Notes: generated by a model not told the origin, from the sequence alone. 64,000 bases of DNA from Paenibacillus sp. MBLB1832 (GCF_032271945.1 NZ_CP130319.1:2499001-2563000), one strand, 5' to 3'. Counted from the stretch's first letter, positions 29,737 through 37,908 are shown. Made by a program: numbers and translations.

Positions 29737-30260
29737 GCAAGAAACTGGAGAAGAACGGCTTGTGGGAATCCAGTCGGATGATGCTGCCGCAGCATCGAGA
29801 AGCTTTTCAAAGTTGGCGTCACGATAAATCAATGCCCACGAAGCGTCCGACAGCGGATGAAATTGGTATTATGCGAGAATCGGTCCTGCTGCCGATGATG
29901 CATACGATCGTGCTGCGAAGGTCGCATGAAGTGGAGCGCTCGTCGGAAATGTTGCGAACACTGTATGCGAAAGTGGCTCAGGTGCTGGCCAAACAGATGT
30001 ATGCGGATTTAGCCAAAGTGAAGCGGCATATGTTGGAGAACGGCATGCATGTGCAGGAAGAGGAGAAAGACGATTGCATGATTCGTTACCGCTACACGTG
30101 CCGGGAACACGAAGATCGGTTTACGATGACGCGGGATTATATGCGCGCGGAGATTGGTGTAAGAATCGGCCGGTATGCCGATAGTTTGGTTGCCACGATT
30201 TATGGGATGGATTCGCGCGTCAGCGTGTTAGAGGCGGCAGAGAACAAGAAGAAACCGTGA
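29733..30260 (+). CDS. YolD-like protein, polymerase partner candidate
   Basis: 175 residues. The N-terminus KLEKNGLWESSRMMLPQHREA is the YolD-like signature found next to UvrX-type polymerases in plasmids and phages. Residues about 52-150 form a second, helical then beta-rich domain shared with the 28094 product. So the two genes bracketing the polymerase are related. Overlaps the polymerase stop by four bases. A role as polymerase accessory or regulator is inference from position. Confidence 0.82.
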   Translation: MSKKLEKNGLWESSRMMLPQHREAFQSWRHDKSMPTKRPTADEIGIMRESVLLPMMHTIVLRRSHEVERSSEMLRTLYAKVAQVLAKQMYADLAKVKRHMLENGMHVQEEEKDDCMIRYRYTCREHEDRFTMTRDYMRAEIGVRIGRYADSLVATIYGMDSRVSVLEAAENKKKP

Positions 30261-30282
30261 GTCAGTTCAAGAATATCGCTAC

Positions 30283-30332
30283 ATCAATTCGCACAGTTTG
30301 AAGGAGAACGATGCTTCGGGCTGTGCGAATTG
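30283..30332 (+). terminator. 13-bp stem-loop after the SOS cassette
   Basis: TCAATTCGCACAG/CTGTGCGAATTGA perfect stem with a 24-base loop; a CTCTCTTTTT run follows 11 bases later. The distance to the T-run makes termination plausible, not certain. Confidence 0.5.
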
Positions 30333-30407
30333 ACGTATGCCTCTCTTTTTCCCATAATGGAGAAAGAGGAACAGGAACACCGTGAGTGAAGGAGAAGGAT
30401 GTTAGCG

Positions 30408-31088
30408 ATGTGCGGACGCTACACGATTACGGTAACATTAGAAGAATTGATGCTGCGTTATGACATGTATGACACCTATATGCCAAGGTATGGTCCTAAA
30501 TATAACGTAGCACCAGGACAACAGGTGATGGCGATCGTTCATGACGGACAGCAGAACAAGCTGGGAGAGCTGCGCTGGGGATTGATTCCCGAATGGGCCA
30601 AAGAGGAGAAGATCGGCTACCAAATGCTTAATGCAAGAGCCGAGACCTTGGCGGACAAGCCTGCATTTCGCAAGCCTTTTGAACGTAAGCGCTGCCTGAT
30701 TCCTGCGGATTCCTTCTACGATTGGAAAGGGACAGGAAAGCAAAAGCAGCCGATGCGCATCATGCTTCGCACTGGGGAGTTGTTCAGCATGGCTGGACTG
30801 TACGATACATGGACGTCTCCAGATGGCGTGCGAATATCCACTTGTACGGTGATTACAACAGAGTCAAACACGATGATGAAGGAGATTCATGATCGTATGC
30901 CCGTTATTTTACCGCGGGAGAAGGAAGCGCTTTGGCTGGATCGCACGAACAGGAGCGTTAATCAACTGCAGGCTTTGCTGCAGTCGTATCCGTCGGAACA
31001 CATGATGGCGTATCCCGTGTCCAACCGGGTCGGTAATGTGCGCAATGATGATGAGTTGTGTATTGAGCCGATAAGCTTATTACTCTAG
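30408..31088 (+). CDS. SRAP (HMCES/YedK-like) abasic-site-crosslinking protein
   Basis: 226 residues beginning MCGRYTI. SRAP proteins use Cys2, exposed after Met removal, to cross-link covalently to abasic sites in single-stranded DNA and shield them; so the ATG at 30408 is the functional start, not the ATG nine bases upstream. Asn33 (YNVAPG) and His161 (HDRMP) of the active site are present. Position 105, normally Glu in FYEW, is Asp (FYDW). It lies just after the SOS cassette, fitting a DNA-damage role; no LexA box of its own was found. Confidence 0.93.
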   Translation: MCGRYTITVTLEELMLRYDMYDTYMPRYGPKYNVAPGQQVMAIVHDGQQNKLGELRWGLIPEWAKEEKIGYQMLNARAETLADKPAFRKPFERKRCLIPADSFYDWKGTGKQKQPMRIMLRTGELFSMAGLYDTWTSPDGVRISTCTVITTESNTMMKEIHDRMPVILPREKEALWLDRTNRSVNQLQALLQSYPSEHMMAYPVSNRVGNVRNDDELCIEPISLLL

Positions 31089-31122
31089 CACAGATGGCAG
31101 CTAAAAAGGAGAATCTAGTCAC

Positions 31123-32283
31123 ATGAGGAACGGTATGATAATAAGAATTGTTATGATGCTCGCCACCGTCATCGGGATTAATGGCTATATAGGCTGGCAT
31201 GTGAACGTATGGTTATCCCACTTGATGAAGGCGTCGTTTCAGCCAGTACTGTTTTGGGTGGTATATTGGATCCTTGCTTTATCTTATTTACTCGCTTGGT
31301 TGGGCTCACGCATTCTGCATGCCAGGGTTTCACGTACGCTTAAAATTGTAGGATCCTACTGGTTTGCCCTTATCCAATTCGGTGTACTTCTCTTGCCAGT
31401 TACAGATATCGCGGCGATCGTTCTTTACTTAGCCTCGGTTCGTTCGGCGACCTATGTGCCAGTTCTGGGTTGGATTGACGTCGTGCTCCTGCTGGTATTC
31501 CTACTGATAGGCTCTTATTTCGCGAGAACGCCGATTGTTCGCAAGTACGAGATTACGATCCCCAAACGTGCAGGAGACTGGAAACAGCTGCGTGTCGCTG
31601 TGGCTTCGGATATCCATCTCGGCGTCATTGTCGGTAATCGCCATTTGCGCAAGTTAGTCCAGCATGTAAATGAGATGAAGCCAGATTTGATTTTGCTGCC
31701 AGGTGATGTTATTGATGATGATATTAGGCCCTTTATTCAGGGAAAAATGGGACTGACCCTAGGGCAGCTGCAGGCGCCGCTCGGCATTTATGCTGTGCTG
31801 GGCAACCACGAATATTACGGGGGACATGTCCCTGCATTCGTGGAACAAATGGAAAAAATTGGCATTCGTGTGCTGATGGATGAAGTTGTTCATTTACAAG
31901 AACGGGTGTACATCGTAGGGCGTAAAGATAAAACAGCGGAGCAATCCGCCGAAGGGCGTAAATCGTTGGTTTCCTTATTGGCGGGCACTGACGGCACGCA
32001 GCCGATCATTGTTATGGATCATCAACCTCATCAACTGAACAAAGCGGTAGAGGCAGGAGCGGATGTGATGCTGTCAGGGCATACACACCGAGGTCAGATT
32101 GCGCCGAATCACTTGTTTACGAAACGGCTTTTTGAGCTGGATTGGGGCTACTTGCGTAAAGGCAATCTGCACGCAATTGTATCCTCAGGCTTCGGGACAT
32201 GGGGACCGCCGATTCGATTAGGCAGCCAGTCCGAAATCATTGAGTTGATCATACATTTTACAAACGAGAGAGAAGAGGGTTAA
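31123..32283 (+). CDS. membrane-anchored metallophosphoesterase (YkuE/YaeI-like)
   Basis: 386 residues. About 1-140 carry four to five hydrophobic helices. From about 155 a calcineurin-type domain has the five metal motifs: SDIHLG, GDVIDDD, GNHEYYGG, MDHQPH and GHTHRGQ. Relatives act on phosphodiesters or lipid-linked phosphates at the membrane; the substrate here is unknown. AAAAAGGAG precedes the ATG. The next gene begins five bases after the stop. Confidence 0.9.
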   Translation: MRNGMIIRIVMMLATVIGINGYIGWHVNVWLSHLMKASFQPVLFWVVYWILALSYLLAWLGSRILHARVSRTLKIVGSYWFALIQFGVLLLPVTDIAAIVLYLASVRSATYVPVLGWIDVVLLLVFLLIGSYFARTPIVRKYEITIPKRAGDWKQLRVAVASDIHLGVIVGNRHLRKLVQHVNEMKPDLILLPGDVIDDDIRPFIQGKMGLTLGQLQAPLGIYAVLGNHEYYGGHVPAFVEQMEKIGIRVLMDEVVHLQERVYIVGRKDKTAEQSAEGRKSLVSLLAGTDGTQPIIVMDHQPHQLNKAVEAGADVMLSGHTHRGQIAPNHLFTKRLFELDWGYLRKGNLHAIVSSGFGTWGPPIRLGSQSEIIELIIHFTNEREEG

Positions 32284-32288
32284 ATCTT

Positions 32289-32837
32289 ATGCAAGAGGCT
32301 GATAAAAAACAAATTACTCCTGTGGAGCTGGCAGCAGCAATGATGCAGCTAACCATGAAAAGTATAGAGAATAGCTGGGAGACGTTAAAGCCAGCCGTAC
32401 TGGCGTATTTATCTACTCCTGTGTTAACGATGGCCAAAGAAGACGAGTTGGTGCGTGACATTTACGTAGCGGCGTTAGCCTTAGAAATTTACTGCATTCC
32501 TCACGCTTTTGAGGAAGCAACAGCGCGACTAGTCAGCCAAGGAATGGGAAAGGTTATGGCTTCGGAGAATTTGGTGGAGCATCGCTTATCTGAATCGATC
32601 GCGAACGATTACCTCCCTCGTTTGGAAGCGATAGCCCAGAGGCAGCCAGCAGACTTAGCGCTAGAGCTTGTCCAGGAAGCAACGACAATATTATATGAAC
32701 GCATCGATCTTCCACTGAAGCCAGTGGATCCCGCTACGAGTTTGTTGTGGGCAAAATTATTTCCATTTTTAGCTGGTATCGTGGGAAAATGGCCCGTTCT
32801 AGCTGTGAGATTTGAGGTTATGACAAACAATGACTAA
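32289..32837 (+). CDS. uncharacterised protein coupled to the CobW GTPase
   Basis: 182 residues, largely helical, no signal peptide or metal motif, with a hydrophobic stretch near the C-terminus (about 150-170). I do not recognise it. It overlaps the CobW-type gene by eight bases, which suggests co-translation and perhaps a role in the same zinc-related task. Confidence 0.7.
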   Translation: MQEADKKQITPVELAAAMMQLTMKSIENSWETLKPAVLAYLSTPVLTMAKEDELVRDIYVAALALEIYCIPHAFEEATARLVSQGMGKVMASENLVEHRLSESIANDYLPRLEAIAQRQPADLALELVQEATTILYERIDLPLKPVDPATSLLWAKLFPFLAGIVGKWPVLAVRFEVMTNND

Positions 32838-33834
32838 CAAACGAGTCAACGTATATATCTTGTCTGGGTTCCTAGGGAGTGGCAAAACGACCTTATTGAC
32901 CAAAGCCATTACATATTTCACGGAAGCCGGGCGCAAGCCAGCTGTTATTATGAACGAAATCGGTGAAGTGAATCTAGATGGACAATTAATAGCGGAAGAA
33001 GTGCCTATGTCTGATCTGCTTGGTGGTTGCATATGCTGCTCCAGTCGCGGCGATCTGGCGACAGCGCTGAATGATCTTGTGACAAAGGAGCAGATCGATG
33101 TGATTTTCGTGGAGTCGACAGGCGTCGCAAATCCAATGGAAATCATCGATGAAGTAACCGATGCTTCACTCGTGCTCCCGATCGAGCTATCTGCGATGAT
33201 TACAGTCGTGGATGCACCACAGTTGCTTGAATTAAATCGTACTAGTCGCGGCAAAACATTCAGGTTGATGAGGGATCAAATTCGGTGTGCCAACTTGCTG
33301 CTGCTCAATAAGACTGATCTGCTCCAAGAAGAAGCACTTGAAGAAGTACATGAGCTGGTGAGGGAATGGAATCCCTACGCAGACTTGCACAAAACGGTGT
33401 TCAGCCAAATTGATCTCCAGCTAATCGAGAATATTCATGTCGAGGCCTCGGACGAGGCTCGGACGGCAGCTGTACACGATCATGCTGTGGAATCGGATGA
33501 TAAGCATACGCATGAGGCACATCATCATTCTCATCGGCATGTAATGGCGTATACACATTTTTTCGAGCGGGCGGTGGATAGTGGAGCATTTGAAGAATTC
33601 ATAAGCAAGCTTCCGCAGGAAGTATACAGAGCTAAGGGAGTTCTCACCTTTTCAGATACATCAAGTCGGTTCCTATTCCAATACGCATATAGAGAAATGG
33701 ATTTCGTGAAAATTACCCCAAAAGGCAATGTGCCTGATGTCGCCGTTTTTATCGGAGAGAACTTCGCAAAGGATGCGATACGTTCGGAGTTGTTGAGGCT
33801 AGAGAAGTCATCTGATCCAACGGATACAAAATAG
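32830..33834 (+). CDS. CobW/COG0523 zinc-metallochaperone GTPase (YciC/ZigA-like)
   Basis: 334 residues. P-loop SGFLGSGKTT at 12-21, the metal-thiolate motif GCICC at 66-70, NKTD for guanine, and a His-rich loop around residues 218-238 (HDHA..HTHEAHHHSHRH). The C-terminal CobW domain follows. Members linked to Zur deliver zinc to client enzymes under shortage. The zur gene 100 bp downstream supports zinc over cobalt. No palindromic Zur box was recognised upstream of the operon. Confidence 0.88.
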   Translation: MTNKRVNVYILSGFLGSGKTTLLTKAITYFTEAGRKPAVIMNEIGEVNLDGQLIAEEVPMSDLLGGCICCSSRGDLATALNDLVTKEQIDVIFVESTGVANPMEIIDEVTDASLVLPIELSAMITVVDAPQLLELNRTSRGKTFRLMRDQIRCANLLLLNKTDLLQEEALEEVHELVREWNPYADLHKTVFSQIDLQLIENIHVEASDEARTAAVHDHAVESDDKHTHEAHHHSHRHVMAYTHFFERAVDSGAFEEFISKLPQEVYRAKGVLTFSDTSSRFLFQYAYREMDFVKITPKGNVPDVAVFIGENFAKDAIRSELLRLEKSSDPTDTK

Positions 33835-33935
33835 GGATGGGAAATGCATTTACAGAAAGGGTACCACACTTGACGCAAGAGGCTCATTTGCTGCACTATA
33901 ATAGGATAAGATTTTAAGACAGAGGGGTCATGCAA

Positions 33936-34388
33936 GTGAGTGCGCATACACATACGATCGATGAGATGCTCAAAGCGATGTCGCAGCAAGGCTGGCGAAT
34001 TACAGAGCAACGTAGAAGCCTGGCGACCCTATTCGCAGAGTCGGGCAGTTACTTATCGCCGAAGGATGTTTATGATCATATGAAATTGCAATATCCAGGC
34101 ATAAGCTTTGAAACGGTTTATCGTAATCTCCGATTATTAAGTGAGATGGGTGTTCTGGAACAATTTCATTTGGCTGATGGCCTCAAATTCAAAGCGAGTT
34201 GTTTGTCACACCATCATCATCACATGATTTGTCTGAGCTGTGAGAAGACAGTGACCTTTGAGTTTTGCCCGATGAAGCTTGTGCAAGATTTGCCAGAAAG
34301 CTTTGATATTCAAAGTCACCGGTTTGAGATATTTGGTTATTGTGCGGATTGCAAAACAAATGTGTCTGCTTCGCAAGTAGGGGAGTAA
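33936..34388 (+). CDS. zur: Fur-family zinc uptake regulator Zur
   Basis: About 150 residues: winged helix with GWRITEQRRSL and SFETVYRNLRLL, the SHHHHHMICLSC segment, and two cysteine pairs (CLSC, CADC) forming the structural zinc site. The sequence is closer to Bacillus Zur than to Fur or PerR (HHHHH, CPM, FEIFGYC). GTG at 33936 was chosen because GAGGGG is too close to the ATG at 33930. It represses zinc uptake and mobilisation genes when zinc is sufficient. Confidence 0.87.
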   Translation: MSAHTHTIDEMLKAMSQQGWRITEQRRSLATLFAESGSYLSPKDVYDHMKLQYPGISFETVYRNLRLLSEMGVLEQFHLADGLKFKASCLSHHHHHMICLSCEKTVTFEFCPMKLVQDLPESFDIQSHRFEIFGYCADCKTNVSASQVGE

Positions 34389-34411
34389 TCGGAATGTTTG
34401 GAAATATGGAG

Positions 34412-34454
34412 GGAGCAGTCTGCGGGGGGAAGCCTCGTAAGACTGCTCCTTTTT
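34412..34454 (+). terminator. rho-independent terminator of zur
   Basis: GGAGCAGTCT/AGACTGCTCC perfect 10-bp stem with a 19-base loop and TTTTT. Confidence 0.88.
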
Positions 34455-34463
34455 GAATCGAAA

Positions 34464-35525
34464 TTATTTGCCTTTGGTCACGTGGAGGAGTTCCGGAACG
34501 GTAACAAAGGTATAGCCCGCTGCTTTTAACTTGCTGATTAACGGCGAAATGGCTTGAACCGTACCCGACAAATCTTGGCTGTCAGCGCCGCCAGAGTGTT
34601 GGAGAATAATGGATCCTGGCTTCGTCTGCTGCATAATGTTGTGCAAGACTTGTTCAGCTTTCAGTGATTTCCAATCTAAAGAATCCACATTCCAGTTCAC
34701 AATTAAATAGTGATGATCAGCAATCCACCTTACTTGCTCTTCATTGATAGCCCCGTATGGCGGGCGGATTAATTTAGGAGCATAGCCGATCATGCCTTGT
34801 AAAATACTTTCCGTACTGACGATTTGATTCTGAAATTTATCCGCAGAAAGCTTCGGCAGATTCTCGTGACTATAGGAGTGATTACCAATCACGTGACCTT
34901 CATTAACAATTCGTTTGATGATATCTGGATGCGTATAGGCCATAGAGCCCAACACAAAAAAAGTGGCTTTCACCCCATTAGCTTTTAGTGCATCAAGCAC
35001 CTTGGGGGTAAACCTTGTATCAGGTCCATCGTCAAAGGTTAATGCTACTTTCTTCTCCTGACTTGAGCCCCGAAGCTTAAAGGTGTCTGGATACTTCACG
35101 ACCAGTTGTGAAAGCGTAAGCTTCTTTTGAAGAATCCTCGCTTGGCCTTGATTTTTTTGCACAGGCAACGAAGGTCGCTTAGAAGATTCGGGCTGTGAAG
35201 TTGCTTTTTTCGGACTACTCTTAGATTTCACGTTCGATGTTGATCTTTCGTTTGGACTAGGTGAACGTGGGGCGAAAGTAGTTGCTGGGGTCGTGGATGA
35301 CAATGGAAAACTAGTAGGTGACATAGAAAGGTCAGCGTTCAACCGCGTAGTTTCTTTATCTAGCTGGGATTCCACAAGGCCGCGGCTAACTTGGGTGGAT
35401 GAATAGGTGGTATCTGGATTGGAATGGCGGGTTGAGCTTTGATCTTGCAAAGGCTTTGCTAAAGGTACACCGCAGCTGCTTACAAGCAGACAAACGATGC
35501 TTAAGGACCAAAGCCGATTGGTCAT
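34464..35525 (-). CDS. lipoprotein polysaccharide (peptidoglycan) deacetylase
   Basis: 353 residues. A lipoprotein signal ends at VSSC with Cys18. Residues about 25-130 are a Ser/Thr/Pro/Lys-rich spacer, and about 135-350 form a NodB domain. It has LTFDDGPD (catalytic Asp and metal Asp), HSYSH (metal His pair) and RPPYGA. It likely removes acetyl groups from wall polymer outside the cell, tethered to the membrane. GGAGGGG precedes the ATG but is itself one arm of a long dyad (35531-35580). It converges with zur. Confidence 0.9.
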   Translation of the reverse strand: MTNRLWSLSIVCLLVSSCGVPLAKPLQDQSSTRHSNPDTTYSSTQVSRGLVESQLDKETTRLNADLSMSPTSFPLSSTTPATTFAPRSPSPNERSTSNVKSKSSPKKATSQPESSKRPSLPVQKNQGQARILQKKLTLSQLVVKYPDTFKLRGSSQEKKVALTFDDGPDTRFTPKVLDALKANGVKATFFVLGSMAYTHPDIIKRIVNEGHVIGNHSYSHENLPKLSADKFQNQIVSTESILQGMIGYAPKLIRPPYGAINEEQVRWIADHHYLIVNWNVDSLDWKSLKAEQVLHNIMQQTKPGSIILQHSGGADSQDLSGTVQAISPLISKLKAAGYTFVTVPELLHVTKGK

Positions 35526-35530
35526 GGCAA

Positions 35531-35594
35531 TCCCCTCCGAGCATTATGAATATGCTCTAGGTTTTGTATAGGAGGGGTTTATTATCCTGTGCAA
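35531..35594 (-). promoter_or_regulatory. dyad covering the deacetylase ribosome site, with overlapping promoter candidate
   Basis: On the reverse strand the Shine-Dalgarno GGAGGGG (35532-35538) can pair with CCCCTCC (35571-35577). Between them a 6-bp hairpin GAGCAT/ATGCTC (35539-35544, 35552-35557) stacks next to it. In RNA this would hide the ribosome site. Alternatively TTGCAC (35589-35594) and TATACA (35565-35570), 18 apart, form a promoter whose spacer holds the upstream arm, making the dyad a DNA operator. Confidence 0.5.
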
Positions 35595-35614
35595 ATTAAG
35601 GGAACGGCGACGGT

Positions 35615-36112
35615 TCATGAAATGATTTTCTGAAACGTTACAATATCTAGAAAACGCCCCCATTTAAAGCCGACCTCTCGATAATAGGCGCATTGTTGGT
35701 AGCCGTTTCGCGTAAACATGTGGATACTGGCAGCGTTATCCGCGCATACCGTAGCAATCAAAGAGTGGAAGCCGCGTTTCTGGGCAATCGCTTCAATAAA
35801 CTGAATGGAGGCTGAGCCCAGCCCTTTGCCAACGCATTCGGGATGAAGATAGATGGTAACTTCACCAGTCGGATCATAGGCTTGTTTTTTCTTATGGGGC
35901 ATGATTTGCACGTAACCTTGGGGTTTTCCGTCGAGTTGTACTACGTAGGTCTGATAACGGGAATTGGGGTGAATTACGCTGTCTGTGAACTCGGACAATG
36001 TTACGGGTTCCGTATGGAAAGAGTGAGTCGAGTGGACAACAAAGTAATTGTAAACATCCATGAGAAAAGGGATATCGGTTGTTTCTAGCTGTTTAAAAGC
36101 AGGCGTAGACAT
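35615..36112 (-). CDS. GNAT acetyltransferase (phosphinothricin acetyltransferase-like)
   Basis: 165 residues with the GNAT fold: GYVQIMP strand, EVTIYLHPECVGKGLGSA acetyl-CoA loop and NAASIHMFTRNGY near the end, closest in pattern to the PAT/MnaT subgroup that acetylates amino groups of amino-acid-like compounds. The substrate is unknown. GAGGTG precedes the ATG on the reverse strand. Upstream of the deacetylase gene, in the same direction, with a 90-bp gap. Confidence 0.85.
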   Translation of the reverse strand: MSTPAFKQLETTDIPFLMDVYNYFVVHSTHSFHTEPVTLSEFTDSVIHPNSRYQTYVVQLDGKPQGYVQIMPHKKKQAYDPTGEVTIYLHPECVGKGLGSASIQFIEAIAQKRGFHSLIATVCADNAASIHMFTRNGYQQCAYYREVGFKWGRFLDIVTFQKIIS

Positions 36113-36212
36113 AGGATGAGCACCTCGCGTAGCTGGACAATTTCAAATCGACATTCTAACCGAATTCATGTATCTTAGAAATAATATCTACTAGAATTAG
36201 GGGGATGTCAAA

Positions 36213-36497
36213 GTGTCAGGTAATTTAAGTTATATTCTTGTGATCGTCATCGGAGTCATCGTACTCGCTGGCCTGACCTACATGAATCTTCGCAAAATAA
36301 GCAAATCGACAGCAGATTTGACACAACTCAAAAAAAGAACGCTCTTATGGAGCGAAGTCTCCTTGGCATTGTTCGTTGTGCAATTGCTTTTCCGAGACCG
36401 CAATGGTGGATTCCTCTTGTTCTTCGGTATCTTAACATTGTTTACTGGTGCGCACTACATCGGCGTGAATTATTTTTGGCGCAAAAGAAATCGCTAA
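36213..36497 (+). CDS. small membrane protein of unknown function
   Basis: 94 residues starting at GTG after AGGGGGATG. Hydrophobic segments about 6-24 and 49-85, broken by basic loops (RKISKS, KKR) and ending RKRNR. Not recognised; probably an integral membrane protein. Single gene with its own terminator. Confidence 0.65.
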   Translation: MSGNLSYILVIVIGVIVLAGLTYMNLRKISKSTADLTQLKKRTLLWSEVSLALFVVQLLFRDRNGGFLLFFGILTLFTGAHYIGVNYFWRKRNR

Positions 36498-36505
36498 AGC
36501 TATAG

Positions 36506-36545
36506 GCTCTCCTCGTAGAAGCTCAACGAAGGGGAGTCTCTTTTT
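36506..36545 (+). terminator. terminator after the small membrane gene
   Basis: Imperfect CTCTCCTCGT/ACGAAGGGGAG stem followed by TCTCTTTTT. Confidence 0.6.
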
Positions 36546-36554
36546 CACTCACGA

Positions 36555-36725
36555 TTAGTCACTCCAACTGGACGGCTGCGTCTTCGTCGACTTGTTCAAC
36601 TTCTGATACCACTTCTTCTTCTGTTTCTGCCCCATTAATGTTCGTAGCTGCAGCATCACTAGCTTGGCACGATCCTCATCCGCGTACTTGTCACGCAAAT
36701 TCTCAAATACAGGTTGATCTTTCAT
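36555..36725 (-). CDS. 56-residue hydrophilic protein of unknown function
   Basis: The frame is open further upstream, but the ATG at 36725 has GAAGGTCA and begins MKDQPVFENLRDKYADEDR. Very charged, Lys/Gln-rich near the C-terminus, no membrane segment, not recognised. A sigma-A-like promoter lies 67 bases upstream on the same strand, which argues for a real expressed gene. Confidence 0.55.
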   Translation of the reverse strand: MKDQPVFENLRDKYADEDRAKLVMLQLRTLMGQKQKKKWYQKLNKSTKTQPSSWSD

Positions 36726-36791
36726 AGCTGACCTTCTTTTCTGACTGTAGGATAAGTGTAAAATAAAGGGAATGTATGTTCTCTTTTTTTG

Positions 36792-36821
36792 ATTATAGCA
36801 TAAAATGGAAGAAAAGTGCAA
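36792..36821 (-). promoter_or_regulatory. sigma-A promoter for the 56-residue protein gene
   Basis: Reverse strand TTGCAC (36816-36821) and TATAAT (36792-36797) with an 18-base spacer. Confidence 0.65.
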
Positions 36822-36927
36822 ATGTTGTTTGGCTAAGAAGGGGCTGAGCAATCAAGATCCAGTGGAAGTATGAGCAGCAGTAATTATGAAGTAAAAATGA
36901 TAGCGGAACGAATATTAATAACAATTT

Positions 36928-36954
36928 AAAAAAGAACCCGTTGAGGTTCTTTTT
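36928..36954. terminator. terminator at the end of the AT-rich unknown gene
   Basis: AAAAGAACC/GGTTCTTTT stem with a CGTTGA loop and A/T runs on both sides, so active for either strand; 30 bases past the stop of the 36985 gene. Confidence 0.75.
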
Positions 36955-36984
36955 GATATGTTTCTACCATGCACTCGACGAGCA

Positions 36985-37653
36985 TTACTGAATAGAAACA
37001 ATATTATGTACAAGATAGTAGAAATCATCATGATACGTATCTTCAACTTCAAGGTATCCGTCAACATAGACCAAATCGTTTAGTTGGTGACGGTCTTCGT
37101 GTTTAGGAACTGCAAAGAACATATACATGCCTTGCGTTGAAATGACATAAATTATTTTCTGCTTATGGGGCAACTTCTCAACAATTGTGCCTTTACAATC
37201 ACGAGTAATATGGTCGAATTTCCAATTACCAGAGGCTTGAGTAAGTAAATAAGTGACTCTACTTGTATCGCCAGTTGCATCATATCTTCTAACGCCTATG
37301 TAGCAACGGTCAAAATCAAGCGTCCTAAAATCATCAATCTCGAATTTTTTCATCTTCTTTCTTTGTTTATTGGTTTCTTTAATCACTTGAACCATATGGT
37401 TTATGGTAAGAAGTGTATTCAAACGATCTTTTGTTGTTGCATAATAAACCTCTTTGATGAAAGAATCCGTCGATAACTTACTCCAAGCAAGCGGCTTATT
37501 AATATTTTTCATATAAGTGTGCACAATTTTTCTTACATCCTTGGGGACTCTGCTCCAAATAGTTTTGGACTCCGGGTTGCGGATTTCCTTGATTTTGTTG
37601 CGACGAAGATACTTAATGAAAAAATAAATAAGTACGATAAATAGAAGATACAT
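36985..37653 (-). CDS. AT-rich unknown gene with N-terminal membrane anchor
   Basis: 222 residues from the ATG at 37653, which has AAAGGGGAACC in front; the open frame extends 90 bases further up but without a ribosome site. Starts MYLLFIVLIYFFIKYLRR, one membrane helix then a basic stop-transfer, followed by a charged soluble region rich in Tyr, Lys and Asp. I recognise no domain. Base and codon use are far more AT-rich than the neighbours, which suggests transfer. It stands alone with its own terminator. Confidence 0.65.
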   Translation of the reverse strand: MYLLFIVLIYFFIKYLRRNKIKEIRNPESKTIWSRVPKDVRKIVHTYMKNINKPLAWSKLSTDSFIKEVYYATTKDRLNTLLTINHMVQVIKETNKQRKKMKKFEIDDFRTLDFDRCYIGVRRYDATGDTSRVTYLLTQASGNWKFDHITRDCKGTIVEKLPHKQKIIYVISTQGMYMFFAVPKHEDRHQLNDLVYVDGYLEVEDTYHDDFYYLVHNIVSIQ

Positions 37654-37746
37654 AGAGTGGTTCCCCTTTTTAGAATAGTATGCCAATATAATAACATCAC
37701 CCTCTGATGAAAGAAATAAGTCGTTTAATGTCAAAAAGAGCATTTA

Positions 37747-37908
37747 ATGAAAAATGTAAATTTGTGTATCGTGAAGGATGAACGATGGCACCTATGGACA
37801 GAAGAATCGGAAGGGAACCGCGGAAAATATTCAAACTATGTGAAATCTGAACTTGTCGAGCACGATTGCTCAACTACAGCGGACAGGAGTAAACTTGCCG
37901 AAGTTTAA
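37747..37908 (+). pseudogene. possible decayed coding fragment
   Basis: A 53-codon frame (starts MKNVNLCIVKDERWHLW) with protein-like composition but no good ribosome site. Immediately downstream, protein-like stretches continue in other frames (for example FDENVALPDTQRW near 37.95 kb and KDGDWNEKDSDNYGYD near 38.0 kb). This looks like a gene broken by frameshifts, though chance cannot be excluded. Same AT-rich patch as the 36985 gene. Confidence 0.25.

Noticed and set aside
33870..33902. TTGACG and TATAAT before zur as a promoter
   Set aside because: The 21-base spacer is too long for sigma-A, although the -10 alone is good; not listed as a feature.
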